DNA from: Megascapheus bottae
Lineage: Eukaryota > Chordata > Mammalia > Rodentia > Geomyidae
Length of the DNA: 64,000 nucleotides
Assembly (NCBI GenBank): GCA_024803745.1
Contig: JANJXV010000037.1
Location: 9,563,001 to 9,627,000 of the forward strand
Direction of reading: 5' to 3'
Within the stretch, counting starts at the first letter, position 1; the number at the start of each line of letters is the position of its first letter. The notes under the pieces are model-generated. The model was not told the DNA's origin, ran no database searches, and was given only the letters and a program-made list of their open reading frames with translations. Below, in pieces: positions 24,680-36,040 of this stretch. Both the position numbers and the translations under genes were made by a program.

Positions 24680-24920
24680 TGAGCCCTGCACAATGGCTCA
24701 CGCCTGTAATCCTACCTACTCAGGAGGCTGAGATCTGAGGATCTCACTTCAAAGCCAGACAGGGCAATAAAGAACATGAGACTCTTATCTCCAATTAACC
24801 ATTAGGAAACCAAAGGGGAGGCTGAGGCCCCAGAGGTAGGGAAGAAACCTTGAGCTGAAGAGGTCAGGGACAGCACCCAGGCCCAGTGGTCAAGCCCCAT
24901 GATCCACCAAAAAAAAAAAG
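24680..24920 (+). mobile_element. B1-dID SINE
   Basis: A full sense copy from GCACAATGGCTCACGCCTGT to an A tail. Confidence 0.9.
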
Positions 24921-25029
24921 CAGTTCTGATACAACGTTATAGAAGATCTAGAAAACAGATAAAGGATTAAATGTCTGCTCAAGAAAAAATTTATCTGGAA
25001 TGTTTCTACTATAAAGTGACACTAGAGAC

Positions 25030-25326
25030 ACTAGACACTAGATGGCTCAAGCCTATAATCCTAGCTACTCGGGAGGCTGAGATCTAAGGATCAAGGTTCA
25101 AAGCCAGCCAGGCCACAAAAGAACCTGAGACTCTTATCTTCAATTAACCTCTAGAAAATGGAAAGTGGAGCTTATCTCAAGGGTAGGGTGGTAGCCTTGA
25201 GTTGAAGAGCTCAGGGACAATGTCCAGGCCCAGAGGTAGGGTGATAGCCTTGAGCTGAAGAGTTCAGGAACAGCGCCAGGCCAAGTTCAAGCCCTATGAC
25301 CCACAAAAAAAAGAAAAAGAAAAAGA
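25030..25326 (+). mobile_element. B1-dID SINE with internal duplication
   Basis: The dID segment AGGGT-GGTAGCCTTGAG(C/T)TGAAGAG occurs twice, at about 25182 and 25236. Confidence 0.85.
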
Positions 25327-25336
25327 AACACTAGAA

Positions 25337-25714
25337 GATGCTAGACACCAATGCCTCGTGTTTCAAGTCCTAGTCACTCAGGAGGCTAAGATCTGAAGAT
25401 CTTGTCCAAAGGCAGTCTAGGCATAAAAGTACAAGAAACTATATCTCCAACTACTTTGCAAAAATACTTGACTAAGCCAGGGGTGGTGGCTCATGCCTGT
25501 AATCCTCGCAACTCATGAGGCTGAGATTTGAGGATCTCCGTTTAAAGCCAACCTGGGCACTAAAGAATGTGAAACTCTTATCTCCAATTAATACTAGAAA
25601 ACTGGAAGTGGGACTGTTACTCAAGGGTTAGGGCCATAGCCTTGAACTGAAGAGCTCAGGGACAGTGCCAAGGCCCAGAGTTCAAGCCCCATGACCCACA
25701 AAAAAAAAAAAAAA
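25337..25714 (+). mobile_element. B1-dID fragment then full B1-dID SINE
   Basis: A fragment at 25337-25460 and a full copy at 25475-25714 with a poly-A tail. Confidence 0.82.
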
Positions 25715-25982
25715 GCTTGACTAGATCATTACATTTCACTCAGCTATGAGTGAAAAGTCTGATCAGGAGCACAAAGATCTGAGATCAAGCTCCCCAACAG
25801 CATAAGCAGATAAACTATAGATGAGGATACATATATGTTTAACACAAATTAAATATTACATAGTACATATCCACACATATAAGTACAGATGATATATAGA
25901 TACATATATTATATATAAATCAGAAAATAAATTGCCATGAGGCTCGTTAGGAAATTAAGTTAACAAAACTAGCCACAATAAG

Positions 25983-26210
25983 TTTGCACCTGCAGGCTCA
26001 TGCTTGTAACCCTAGCTACTCAGGAGGCTGAGATCTGAGGATCACAATTCAAAGACAGCCTGGGCAAGAAAATCCATGCGAGTATCATCTCCAATTAACA
26101 AACCAAGAGTGGAGCTGTGTCTTAAAGTGATAGAGTGCCAGCCTTGAGTAGTAAAGTCAGGGACAGTGCCCAGGCCCTGAGTTCAAGCCCCATGACTGAC
26201 AAAAAAGGAG
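25983..26210 (+). mobile_element. B1-dID SINE
   Basis: Sense copy with GAGTTCAAGCCCCATGACTG before the A tail. Confidence 0.88.
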
Positions 26211-26221
26211 GAAAGAAAAAG

Positions 26222-26570
26222 TAGCCATGAAAAGATGGACATCAGTGGCTCATGTAATCTAGCAACACAGAAAGTAAGAACAGAGGATCCTGGTTAAAAA
26301 CAAAACTTGGCAAGAAAGTCCAGGAGATTCTTATCTCCAATTAGCCACGCAATCCTTAGATTTTTTTTAATCAGTCAAGGGGTTTGAGACCTGGGCCTGG
26401 GTACAGTCCCTGGACTCTTCAGCTCAAGGCTACCGCCCTACCCCATGAGCCACAGTGCTATTTCTGTATTTCTGGTGGTTAATTGGAGATAAGAGTCTTT
26501 GGTCTTTGGTCTTTGGTCCTCAGATCTCAGCCTACTAAGTAGGATTACAGGCTTGAGCCATGGGCACCAA
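26222..26570. mobile_element. Two B1-dID SINEs, tail to tail
   Basis: A sense, decayed copy (26222-26350) meets an antisense one (26357-26570), forming an imperfect inverted repeat. Confidence 0.75.
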
Positions 26571-26611
26571 AATTTAGACTTTTAATTTATACCAGTATAA
26601 ATTTCAGTTAT

Positions 26612-27034
26612 CGATTTGGAGTTTGGCCTAGTGGTAGACTGCTTGCCTAACATGCATGAAGGTCCTGGTTCCATTCTTCAGTACCAAATACACAGAAAAG
26701 GCTGGAAGTGGTGCTATGACTCAAGTGGTAGAGCTCTAGCCTTGAGTAAGCTTGAGGACAGTGCTCAAGTCCGGAGTTCAAGCCCCAGGACTGGCAAAAG
26801 AAATCGTTTCTCAAGCCTGGCACCAGTGGCTCAATTTATTATCCTAGCTACTCAGGAGGCTGAGACCTGAGGATCACGGTTCAAAGCCAGTCCAGTCACA
26901 AAAGTCCACAGGACTATTTTCCAATTAAACCAGAAAACAGGAAGTGGTTCTGTGGCTCTAAGAGGTAGAGTACCAGCTTTGATCTGAAGAGCTCAGGGAC
27001 AGGATCCAGGCCTAGAGTTTAAGACCCATGACAA
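26612..27034 (+). mobile_element. Dimeric ID-dID then B1-dID SINE
   Basis: An ID-dID copy at 26612-26803 and a B1-dID copy at 26813-27034, both sense. Confidence 0.88.
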
Positions 27035-27139
27035 AAAGAAAGTCTCTAAACAATGTAAATACTCTGATCTTGAGTCACTTGTCATTGCATACTAATGGTT
27101 TTTCCATTTTTCTTGCATTTATGAGAATTTCAAAAATCA

Positions 27140-28020
27140 ATATAAATGTTCCAGTGTGATTAAATTATTCAAGTATAATAAAGGCTTTACTAAATGTATT
27201 GAGGATAAAGCTTCTCACCAGCATGATACTCTCAAATATAGTAATGACAAAAACCTAAACAATTCCTTATACACTTTTGAGTTGTGAATATATCTGTGGT
27301 ACTAATTTTGCAGTGCTCAGAAACTTTTTTTAAAAACCAATAAAGATATTTTCAAATTCCTTACGTTAAAAAACATCATCTGCATGATTTTTGTATATAT
27401 TAGTAGAACTCAATTTGGTACAAATAACTTCTAACATTCCTTACATTCATGAAATTTCTCATCTATATGGATCCTGTGAGGTTGAATAAGTTGTTCCAAA
27501 TGATGGTTTTATTATTTATTACATTCGTACTTCTTACCAGTATGAGTTCTCTTGTATTAATCAGTATAGAATTCTAAACATTTCACATTTCTTAAATTGA
27601 TTAGGTTTCTTTTTACTATGGCTTCTTTCTTACTGAATAATTTTCCCACACATAGTTAAGGATTACATTCCCTAATGTTCATAAAAGTTTATAACCATTA
27701 TGAGTTCTCTGATTCAAAGAATAAAATCCCTTTTTAAGACCTTCCTTCATTCTATGCATATAATTCTTTACTAGTATAAATTATCTGATATTGCCTAAAT
27801 TACTCTAAAAATTCCACTTTTTTCATATTCCTCACATGTGTAGTTTCTTAGTAGAGTAAGTATCATATGAATGGACATAATTAAAATTAGCATCTATTTT
27901 ATACCTTATGTTCATTGATTTTTTTTCACCAGTATGTGTTCTCATGTTAAACAAACATATCCACTACTGAAGATCATCTCATATTCTTTGTGATCACATT
28001 GCTTTAAATAGAGTAAATAT
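27140..28020 (-). pseudogene. Decayed C2H2 zinc-finger array (KRAB-ZNF type fossil)
   Basis: On the minus strand, degenerate zinc-finger units follow one another at about 65-85 bp spacing. Linker and finger residues remain readable: at 27430-27478 HRIHIDEKFHECKEC, at 27515-27560 KRTHTGKKYEC, near 27700 QRTHNGYK, near 27935 MRTHTGEKK, and near 27215 a GAGAAGCTT linker remnant. Each unit is in a different frame from the next because of small indels and stops, so no protein is possible. Nearby 28021-28044 adds nothing readable, and I found no KRAB box. The family (Kruppel-type ZNF with TGEKP linkers) is clear. The parent gene is unknown. Confidence 0.85.
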
Positions 28021-28044
28021 TTTCCCAATTTTAATTTTTATTTA

Positions 28045-28243
28045 TTCATTGCCAGTACTGAGGCTTGAACTCAGGGCCTGGGCATTGTCTTTGGGTTTTT
28101 TCCTCAAGGAAATAAAAGTGCTCAACCACTTGAGCCACACCACCATTCCCAGCTTTTCTATATATATGGTGCCCAAGAATTTAACCTGGGTCTTCATGCA
28201 TGCAAGGCAAGCACTCTACCACTAGGCCAAACTCCTGACTGAC
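28045..28243 (-). mobile_element. Dimeric ID-dID SINE
   Basis: Antisense, with TTGCCAGTACTGAGGCTTGA at the start. Confidence 0.85.
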
Positions 28244-28254
28244 TTTAATTTTTA

Positions 28255-28338
28255 AAAGGCCATTGCTCAAGTGGTAGAGTGCTCACATAGCAACCACAAA
28301 CCTCTGAGTTCAAAACCTTAACTGTCAAAAAAAAACAA
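28255..28338 (+). mobile_element. ID-like SINE fragment
   Basis: One tRNA-like monomer: CTCAAGTGGTAGAGTGCTCA to GAGTTCAAAACC and an A tail. Confidence 0.65.
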
Positions 28339-28344
28339 GTGTTT

Positions 28345-28408
28345 GCTTTCTTTCCTTCCTTCCTTCTTTTCTTTCTTTCTTCTTTCTTCTTTTCCTTTCC
28401 TTCTTTTT
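28345..28408. repeat. Pyrimidine (TTTC/TTCC)n tract
   Basis: Irregular CT-rich microsatellite between a SINE tail and an inverted B1. Confidence 0.8.
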
Positions 28409-28411
28409 TTA

Positions 28412-28502
28412 TGTTGCCTTGCTAGGTAGCCTAGGATGGATTTCAATTTATAAGCCTTATGTATCTGCCTTCTGACTGTTGGGATAACAGAAATGAACCA
28501 CT
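28412..28502 (-). mobile_element. B1 monomer, antisense
   Basis: Reads as inverted B1 (GTAGCCTAGGATGGATTTCA, then CTGTTGGGATAACAG). It has no dID half, unlike most local copies. Confidence 0.7.
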
Positions 28503-28962
28503 ATATTCAGCTATTTTCCAATCTATTCTAAAAATAGAAACTTCATAGTCAAAGATTTTACTACTTAATTGGTTTCCTTAATCATTGGTCAACATTTTGT
28601 GTGTTCACATTGCAAAATTAGAGTCCTAAAGTAGATGTAATGGAAAATGACCTAGAACTTCAGTCAAATATCTTTAATGAGCATTTCTGAAAAAAGTTCT
28701 ACAGATAACCTAGTTTTGTATACCTTACTTATTAAGCCCTTCCACTTAAGTTGTAAGCACACAATTTCTATATTAATAATCTCCTAATTAAAATTTCCTG
28801 CAATCATCTGATTTGGGATTGAACACTGACAAGATTGGCCATGCAAGTAAGAAAAAAATTAAAATTGATTATGCACCAATATTAATTTGATAATCTGTAT
28901 TATCACATATAAGATGACTCCAAAGAGAAAGTTTATTCTCTCATCATCTTCAAGGAAGTCTT
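28503..28962. other. AT-rich sequence
   Basis: No supported feature. It could be flanking sequence of the zinc-finger fossil, but I read no domain. Confidence 0.4.
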
Positions 28963-29152
28963 TTTTTTTTCCAGTCCTGGAGCTTGAACTCAGGGCCTGG
29001 GCACTGCCCTTGGACACTTAAGTCTAGAGCTCTGCCACGTAAGCCACATCACTTCTTTTGGCTTTTTCTGTGTATGTAATACTGAAGAATCAAATCCAGG
29101 GTTTTGTGCATGCTAGGCAAGCACTCTACTACTAGGTCACACTGCTGGCCAT
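28963..29152 (-). mobile_element. Dimeric ID-dID SINE
   Basis: A full antisense copy. Confidence 0.88.
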
Positions 29153-29159
29153 CTTTTCC

Positions 29160-29444
29160 TTTTTTTGTACATCTTGGGGCTTGAACTCAGCCTGGGCCCT
29201 GTCCATGAGCTCTTCAGCTCAAGGCTACTGCCCTACCCCTGGTCCTGGGCATTGTCCCTGAACTCTTCAGCTCAAGGCTACCACTCTACCCTTGAGCCAA
29301 GCCCCATTTCCCATTTTCTAGAGGTTAATTGGAGATAAGAATCTCAGGTTCTTTTGTGCCCAAGCTGGATTTGAACCTTGATATTTAGATCTCAGCCTCC
29401 TGAGTAGCTAGGATTACAGGCGTGACCCAACATGCCCGGCTTTT
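29160..29444 (-). mobile_element. B1-dID SINE with internal duplication
   Basis: The dID block CTCTTCAGCTCAAGGCTAC is present twice (about 29209 and 29263). Confidence 0.87.
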
Positions 29445-29496
29445 CCTTTTATAAAAAAAATCATTTTAATAGTTATTTTTTCCTTCTAGTTTATTA

Positions 29497-29587
29497 TATT
29501 CATTTACTATATGATACCAAGGAATCAATCCCAGGGCCTCATGCATGCTAGGAAAGCACTCTAACTCTAAGACATGTTCCCTGCCCT
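29497..29587 (-). mobile_element. ID-dID SINE fragment
   Basis: Only the first monomer (ATGATACCAAGGAATCAATC to the inverted A box) remains. Confidence 0.7.
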
Positions 29588-29907
29588 TCAAGGCAAAATT
29601 TCTTACATCAAGATGTTAGCAAGTTTATACTTTCTCCAAAAGTACTAGGAAACAATCTGTCTCTTACCTATTTAAGGTTCTAATGACTCTTCATATTCCT
29701 AACAGCTGTATGATTTCAATCTATACCTTCATTTTTATATACTTCCCTCCTCTAGTTTTTTCTGTCCTTTGCAGTAATACTTGTCATTAAACTTAGTAAC
29801 CACCTTAGTAGTCCAGAATTGTTCCATCTTAAGATTGTTAACATAATTTCATGTACAAAGAACCCTTAACAAATAAATATTAATTAAATCTGGATATTAC
29901 AAACTAG

Positions 29908-30073
29908 GACCGGGAGTTTGGCCTCGTGATAGAGTGCTTGCCTAGCATGCAGGAAGATCGGAGTTTGATTCCTTGGTACCAGAAGTAGTGCTGAGGCTCA
30001 AGTGGTAGAGCTCTAGCCTTGAGAAAGTCCAAGGACAGTGCTCAGGCCCAGAGCTCACGTCAAGGACTGGCGC

Positions 30074-30104
<31 letters not shown>

Positions 30105-30114
30105 TATGTATATA
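29908..30114 (+). mobile_element. Dimeric ID-dID SINE with (TA)n tail
   Basis: Sense copy lacking the linker between monomers, with a tail of A15 followed by TA repeats. Confidence 0.9.
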
Positions 30115-30241
30115 TCTTGTTAGGAGACCACTATTAAGTAAATGACACTTGATAACATTCAATGTATATTCAGTTTTTCAAATGTTTAGAAAAATTCCTT
30201 TACTTGACAAAATTACATATTAAAATTAAAAGGCACAGCAA

Positions 30242-30452
30242 GGGCCGGGAGTTTGGCCTAGTGGTAGAGTGCTTGCCTAGCATGCATGAAGACCCAGGTT
30301 CGATTCCTCGGTACCGCATACATAGAAAAAAAAAAGCCGGAAGTGGTGCTGAGGCTCAAGTGGTAGAGCTTTAGCCTTGAGAAAATCCAAGGACAGTGCT
30401 CAGGCCCTAAGCCCAAGCTCAGGACTGGCAAAAAAAATAAAATAAAATAAAA
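30242..30452 (+). mobile_element. Dimeric ID-dID SINE, young
   Basis: Near-consensus copy, with GGTTCGATTCC intact. AAGGCACAGCAA is duplicated at 30230-30241 and 30451-30462. Confidence 0.92.
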
Positions 30453-30599
30453 GGCACAGCAAACATTAACTTAATATCAGGTTTTTAAGTGCATTACTGG
30501 TAAGTTGGAAAATATGTCAGCTATCACTTTCATTGCTTAGCATGGTGCTGTATTTTCTGGCCCCAATATTATAATTAAAGATTTTAAAAAGAAGAGATA

Positions 30600-30788
30600 G
30601 GGCCGGGAGTTTGGCCTAGTGGTAGAGTGCCTGCCTAGCATGCACGAAGATCCAGGTTCGATTCCTTGGTACCACATACATAGAAAAAACATGAAATGGT
30701 GATGTGGCTCAAGTGGTAGAGCTCTAGCCTTGAGAAAAGACAGCGCTCCAACCCTGAGTTCAAGCTCCAGAAGTGCCAAAAACAAAAA
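30600..30788 (+). mobile_element. Dimeric ID-dID SINE
   Basis: Full sense copy with an intact B box. Confidence 0.9.
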
Positions 30789-31161
30789 AGGTAAAGCTTA
30801 AAGGAAGAGATGAACACTTAAAAATAACAAATAGAACTCCTCCTTATGAGCAAAAGATATATTTCAAGGACCCCCATGAATGTCTGAAACACTGAGTGGA
30901 CTCAAACTATATAGAGACACTCTTTTTCTTGTACATACATATACATGAAAAAAATAACACTTTTACAGTTTTAACAACACTTACCACATACTTTTGCAGT
31001 TTGAGGCAAGACAGTAATACTAACATGTTTCTTTTCTATTTTTCACAATTTCCCAGATAAAACTCATTTTTTACCATAGGTCTTAGTCATCTCAGCAAAC
31101 CATTTTTCTTCAGGAAACAAAAAGTAGAAAACTTTTAAATAGAAAACTTTCACTTCTTGTC

Positions 31162-31365
31162 CAGGTGCTTGGCCTAGTGTAGAGTGCTCACTAGCATGCA
31201 CAAAGCTCTGGGTTTGATTCCTCAGTACCACATACACAGAAAAAGCCAGAAGTGGCACTGTGGCTCAAGTGGCAGAGCACTACCTTGAGCAAAAAGTGTC
31301 CAAGGACAGTGCTCAGGCCCTGAGTTTAGGGCCCAGGACTAGCAATATAAATAAATAAATAAGTA
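31162..31365 (+). mobile_element. Dimeric ID-dID SINE with (ATAA)n tail
   Basis: A diverged copy ending in ATAAATAAATAAGTAAA. Confidence 0.85.
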
Positions 31366-31514
31366 AAACTTTCACCTCTTACTTTATGACTTCTCTTTAG
31401 CATATGTGGATTATAACAATCTATAATGTTTTATATTGGTACCATTAATTAGAAAAATAGCACTGCTTGGATTCAAGTACTTCAATATTATGATAGTCTA
31501 ACAATATATGGAAT

Positions 31515-32275
31515 TGCTGTTATGGTTTGCTATATGTCCCTCAAAGGTTTATGTGTTGAAGACTTAGTCAATACAACAGTATCCAGAGATAATTACATCT
31601 GGAGGTCTCTAACCTCATCACTGACTTAACATATTGATGAACACATAGCTGGAAAGAGATGTAAAAACATAAAGGATAGGCCATAGAAGAAATAGCGGGC
31701 CAGTAGTATGGCCTAGTGGTAGAGTGATTGCCTACCATGCCACAAAGCCCTGGGTTTGATTCCTTGGTATCACTCACATAGAAGAAGAAGGAGAAGAAAC
31801 TCGAGCTTTAGATGCTCTCTCTAAGCTTTTTTGATCAAGGATGGCACTCTACAACTTGAGCCACACCCCTGTCTCTGGTGTTTTGCCTGTTAATTGAAGA
31901 TGACAGTGTTATGACTTTCCTGAACAGTCTGGCTTTGAATTATGATACTCAGTTTCCAAGCCTTCTAAGCAGCTAGGACTACGGGCATGAACTACCAGCC
32001 CCTGGCTGTAAAGGTGTGCATTTTAATAATCTATTTCTGACCCTGGCATCTGACTCTCTCACTTTTCCCTCTGGCTCACCATGAGGTGAGAAGCCTGTAT
32101 ACCACATATTTACACTGCCATGACATTCTGCCTCACTCTGCCCCAAAGCGACAGAGCTAGATGACCTTCTACTAAAACCTTTGAAACAGTGAACCCAAAC
32201 ACATCTTTTCTTTTCTTTAAGTTATTTATCTCAGGTATATTATCACAGAAACAGGTAATTAATTAATACAATTAT
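31515..32275 (+). mobile_element. ERVL-MaLR type LTR fossil, interrupted by SINEs
   Basis: The left end resembles MaLR LTR starts (TATGGTTTGCTATATGTCCC, GTTTATGTGTTGAAGACTTA). The right end resembles their ends (AAGTTATTTATCTCAGGTAT, ATTATCACAGAAACAGGTAA). SINE sequence at about 31695-32006 interrupts the element. No internal genes are present. Confidence 0.65.
31695..32006. mobile_element. ID-dID 5' part (+) and B1-dID (-) inside the LTR
   Basis: A sense first monomer (31695-31792) is followed by an antisense B1-dID (31826-32006). Confidence 0.8.
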
Positions 32276-32612
32276 TAAGGGACTAGGTAGCATATACATT
32301 GTGAAATACTGAAAGGGGCTGATTTGTGCCCCAAGGTAGAATGAAGAGAAATAGTATAAGATTTATAGTATTCAAAAAAACATTTAACTCAATACATAAG
32401 CCATTTATTTACTACAGTATTTATATTACTACAGAGATTTATATTATTCAGAAAACATTCAACTCAACACATAAACTGTTTATTTACTACAGTATTTTTG
32501 CACCATAGTTGACTTTAGTGACTGAGACCAGACAAAGTGAAATGATATACTAGAGGAGACAATTGTATCCTTATTTACTATTGATATGATATTCTACGTA
32601 GAAATACCAACA

Positions 32613-32851
32613 TAAACTGGATGCCGGTGGTTCAATGCTTTTAATCCTAGCTACTCAAGAGGCTGAGATCTGAGGATCGAGGTTCAGAGTCAGCCCAGGT
32701 ACAAAAATCTGGGAGGCTCTTATCTCCAATTAACCACAAGAAAACTGGAAGTGGCACTGTGGCTCAAGTGGTAGAGCACTAGCCTTGAGCTGAAGAACTT
32801 AGGGACATCACTCAGGCCCAAAGTTCAAGCCCCATGACAAAAAAAAAATTA
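32613..32851 (+). mobile_element. B1-dID SINE
   Basis: Full sense copy with A tail. Confidence 0.9.
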
Positions 32852-32925
32852 AAATATGTTTACGTTATAAATAATCAATTAGAATGTATAATTACAAATA
32901 GTATAACATTTATAATACTGAAAAG

Positions 32926-33110
32926 TGGGGCTGGGAGTTTGGACTAGTGGTAGAGTGTTTACCTTGCATGCATGAAGACCAGGGTTCAATTCCTCGGTAC
33001 CACATACATAGAAAAGGCCAGGAGTGCTGCTGTGGCTCAAGTATAGAAAGCCATAGAACAGTGCTCAGGACCTGAGTTCAAGCACCAGGACTGACCTAAA
33101 AACAAAAATA
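32926..33110 (+). mobile_element. Dimeric ID-dID SINE
   Basis: Sense copy with a deletion in the second monomer. Confidence 0.88.
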
Positions 33111-33354
33111 TACTGAAAAACTACAGGTCATTTAGGAAATAATAGAATACAGAAGATCTCAACAGAGAAAAAGTATGTATAAATTTGTATAGAAATTCTT
33201 TCAAACATTCAATGTTTCATTCTAATTGCATCAACTGAATAACAATGACTAATAGAAAATATATAGATGGAAATACATCTCAAATGGTAGAGTACCTGCC
33301 TTATATGAACTACAATCTCCCAAATAACCCTTAAGTGAAAACTGCAAATATTCA

Positions 33355-33745
33355 AGCTGGGCACCATGGCTCATGCCTGTAATCCTACCAACTCAGGAAG
33401 CTTAAATTTGAGGATGATAGTTCAAAGCCAACCAAGACATAAAAATCTGAGAGACTCGGGGTGGGTGGTGCGTGGGGGGGAGGGTAATGGGTACCAAGAC
33501 ATGTGAAAGGGTATCAATGTATGTGAATTAATGCACCTTCTATCTGGCAAATATCATTGTAACCCTTTTATTAATTACAATAAAAAAGAAATCAAAAAAA
33601 AATTCTGAGAGACTCTTATTTCCAATTAACCACCAGAAAACTGGAAGTGGTGCTGTGGCTCAAGTGGTAGAGCAAAAGCCTTGAGCCAAAGAGCTCAGGG
33701 ACAATGCCCAGGGCCAGAGTTCAAGCTCCATGACCAACATAAAAA
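33355..33745 (+). mobile_element. B1-dID SINE split by a LINE-1 3' end
   Basis: The B1 half ends at 33457 and the dID half resumes at about 33604, with a LINE-1 fragment between. Confidence 0.9.
33458..33603 (+). mobile_element. LINE-1 3'-end insertion (about 140 bp)
   Basis: Matches the last part of remnant 2 (G-rich tract, then CCAAGACATGTGAAAGGGTA, and ATTAATTACAATAAAA). TCTGAGAGACTC is duplicated at 33446-33457 and 33604-33615, so this is an extremely 5'-truncated retrotransposition event. Confidence 0.92.
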
Positions 33746-33759
33746 AACTAAAAAAAAAA

Positions 33760-33952
33760 GGGCCGGGAGTTTGGCCTAGTGGTAGAGTGCTTGCCTAGCA
33801 TGCACAAAGATCCGGGTTCGATTCCTTGGTACCACATACTTAGAAAAAGCCAGAAGTGGTGCTGAGGCTCCAGTGGTAGAGTTCTAGCCTTGAGAAAAAT
33901 CCAAGGACAGTGCTCAGGCCCTGAGCTTAAGCCCAGGACTGGCAAAAAAAAA
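33760..33952 (+). mobile_element. Dimeric ID-dID SINE, young
   Basis: Near-consensus sense copy. Confidence 0.92.
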
Positions 33953-34009
33953 AATTGGTAAAAAAAAAAAATAGCAAACATTCCAGGTGGATTTGTGGGG
34001 GGGCGGGGG

Positions 34010-34464
34010 GTTTTTTAAGGGACTTGAACTCCACCTGGGTGCTGTCCCTGAGCTCTTCAGCTCAAGCCTACCACCCTACCCGTGAGCCAAGCCCCACTTC
34101 CTGTTTTCTAGAGGTTAATTGGAGATAAGAGTCTCAGGTCCTTTTGTGCCGGGACTGGCTTTGAACCTTGATCCTCAGATCTCTTGAGTAGCTAGGATTA
34201 CAGGTGTGAGCCACTGCGCACCCAGCTAGGTGGATTTTTTTGGGATTGATCCCAAGGCCTGGGTGCTGTCCCCAAACAGCTTTGCTCAAGTCTAATATTC
34301 TACCACTTACTTTGAGCCAGTGTCATTTCTGGTTTTTGAGTGGTAAATTGGAGATGAATCTCATAGACTTTTGCACTCGGGCTGGCTTTGAACTGTGATC
34401 CTCAGATCTCAGCCTCCTAAGTAGTTAGGATTACCAGAGTGAGCCACCAGTGCCCAGCTCCAGG
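34010..34464 (-). mobile_element. Two antisense B1-dID SINEs in tandem
   Basis: Copies at 34010-34229 and 34236-34464, separated by a few bases. Confidence 0.87.
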
Positions 34465-34612
34465 TGGATATTTGTGACTACTGGATCATCTTAATCTAAA
34501 ACTTAGAATATAAGTCAATAAATTTTAAGTCAGTATTGAAGTAAAAATATGAAAGATTTGACCTACTTCTTTTTAAAATATGTCACAGAGCTATGATGAA
34601 AAATACACATTG

Positions 34613-34758
34613 CGGGCAGGGAGTTTGGCCTAATGGAAGAGTGCTTGCCTAGCATGCATGAAGACCCAGGTTGGATTCCTCTGTACCACATACATAGAAA
34701 AAAGCTGGAAGTGGCCCTGAGCTCAAGCCCAGGACTGGCAAAAAATAAAAATAAAATA
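34613..34758 (+). mobile_element. Dimeric ID-dID SINE with internal deletion
   Basis: The second monomer is mostly lost. The sequence jumps from GGAAGTGGC to CCTGAGCTCAAGCCC. Confidence 0.9.
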
Positions 34759-34764
34759 CACATT

Positions 34765-35008
34765 GCTGCCAGGTGCAGTGGCTCACACCTGTAATCCTAG
34801 CTACTCAGAAGGCTGAGATCCAAGGATCGTGGTTCAAAGCCAGCCAGGCACCAAAAAGTTCATGAGACTCTCATCTCCAATTAATCAACAGAAAACAGGA
34901 AGTGGCACCTTAGTTCTATGGGTAGGGTGGTAGCTTTGAACTGAAGAGCTCAGAGCTAGCTCCCAGCCAAAGTTCAAGTTCCATGACTGAAAAAAAAAGA
35001 AAAAAAGA
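34765..35008 (+). mobile_element. B1-dID SINE
   Basis: Full sense copy with an A-rich tail. Confidence 0.88.
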
Positions 35009-35032
35009 AAAACACATTAAAAATTGAAATTA

Positions 35033-35228
35033 GGCGGGGAGTTTGGCCTAGTGGTAGAGTGCTTGTCTAGCATGCACGAAGACCCGGGATCGATTCCTCG
35101 GTACCATATACATAGAAAAAAAAAGCTGGAAGTGGTGCTGAGGCTCAAGTGGTAGAGCTCTAACCTTGAGAAAGTCCAAGGACAGTGCTCAGGCCCTGAG
35201 CTCAAGCCCAGGACTGGCAAAAAGAAAA
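35033..35228 (+). mobile_element. Dimeric ID-dID SINE, young
   Basis: Full sense copy. A related AAAAATTGAAATTA sits on both sides (about 35019 and 35226), a likely target duplication. Confidence 0.92.
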
Positions 35229-35566
35229 AATTGAAATTAATATATGGAAAATTTAGCTACAAATCAATTGACAACAGATAGATTATCTTCCAGATTTGTT
35301 CATTATTTCAGCCATGTCATAAGTACTAAAATTAAATACCTCATACTAGGGAATTTACAAAGATTTATTTGATTTGTTTCTTACAATTTTGGAAGCTGAA
35401 AAGCCCAAGACCACAGCACAGCTTCAGTATCCAGTGATATACACTTGCCACAGCATATTTACCTCTAAAATAAAGCAGAAAAGGCAGAAGAGAAAAACAA
35501 AAACATAGTGTCTATGTCCTTGCCTGGTCCAAGGGCAAAGGAAAATATATTCATTCCCTCAAATCC

Positions 35567-36040
35567 CTTTTTTTTTTTTTGGTCATGGGGTTTAACCTCT
35601 GGTCTTGGCCAATGGCCCTGAGCTCTTCAGCTCAAGGCTAGCACTCTACCACTCTGAGCACTCTGAGCCACAGTGCCACTTACAGTTGTCTGATGGTTAA
35701 TTGGAAATAAAAGTCTCACTGACAGGGCCAGGAGTTTGGCCTAGTGGTAGAGTGCATGCAAGTCATGCACTTGCATGCACGAAGACTAGGGTTAGATTCC
35801 TCGGTTCCATATTTTTTTTTAAAGCCAGAAGTGGTGCTGAGGCTCAAGTGGTAGAGCTCTAGCCTTGAGAAAGTCCAAGGACAGTGCTCAGGCCCTGAGC
35901 TCAAGCCCAGGACTGGCAAAAACAAAAATGTCTCACTGACTTTGATGCCCAGGCTGGCTTTGATCTTTGGATCTTTGGATCTCAGCCTCCTGAGTAGCTA
36001 GGATTACAGGTGTGAACCACCAGCACCCTGGCTCCTCAAA
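35567..36040 (-). mobile_element. B1-dID SINE split by an ID-dID copy
   Basis: Antisense halves at 35567-35723 and 35941-36040. Confidence 0.9.
35724..35929 (+). mobile_element. Dimeric ID-dID SINE nested in B1-dID
   Basis: GTCTCACTGAC is duplicated at 35713-35723 and 35930-35940. Inside the first monomer TGCATGCAAGTCATGCACT has been expanded, giving a short palindromic repeat. Confidence 0.93.

Noticed and set aside
30537..35925. Many short minus-strand frames sharing a peptide like [20 protein letters not shown]
   Set aside because: All are antisense translations of the ID-dID SINE and not a protein family.
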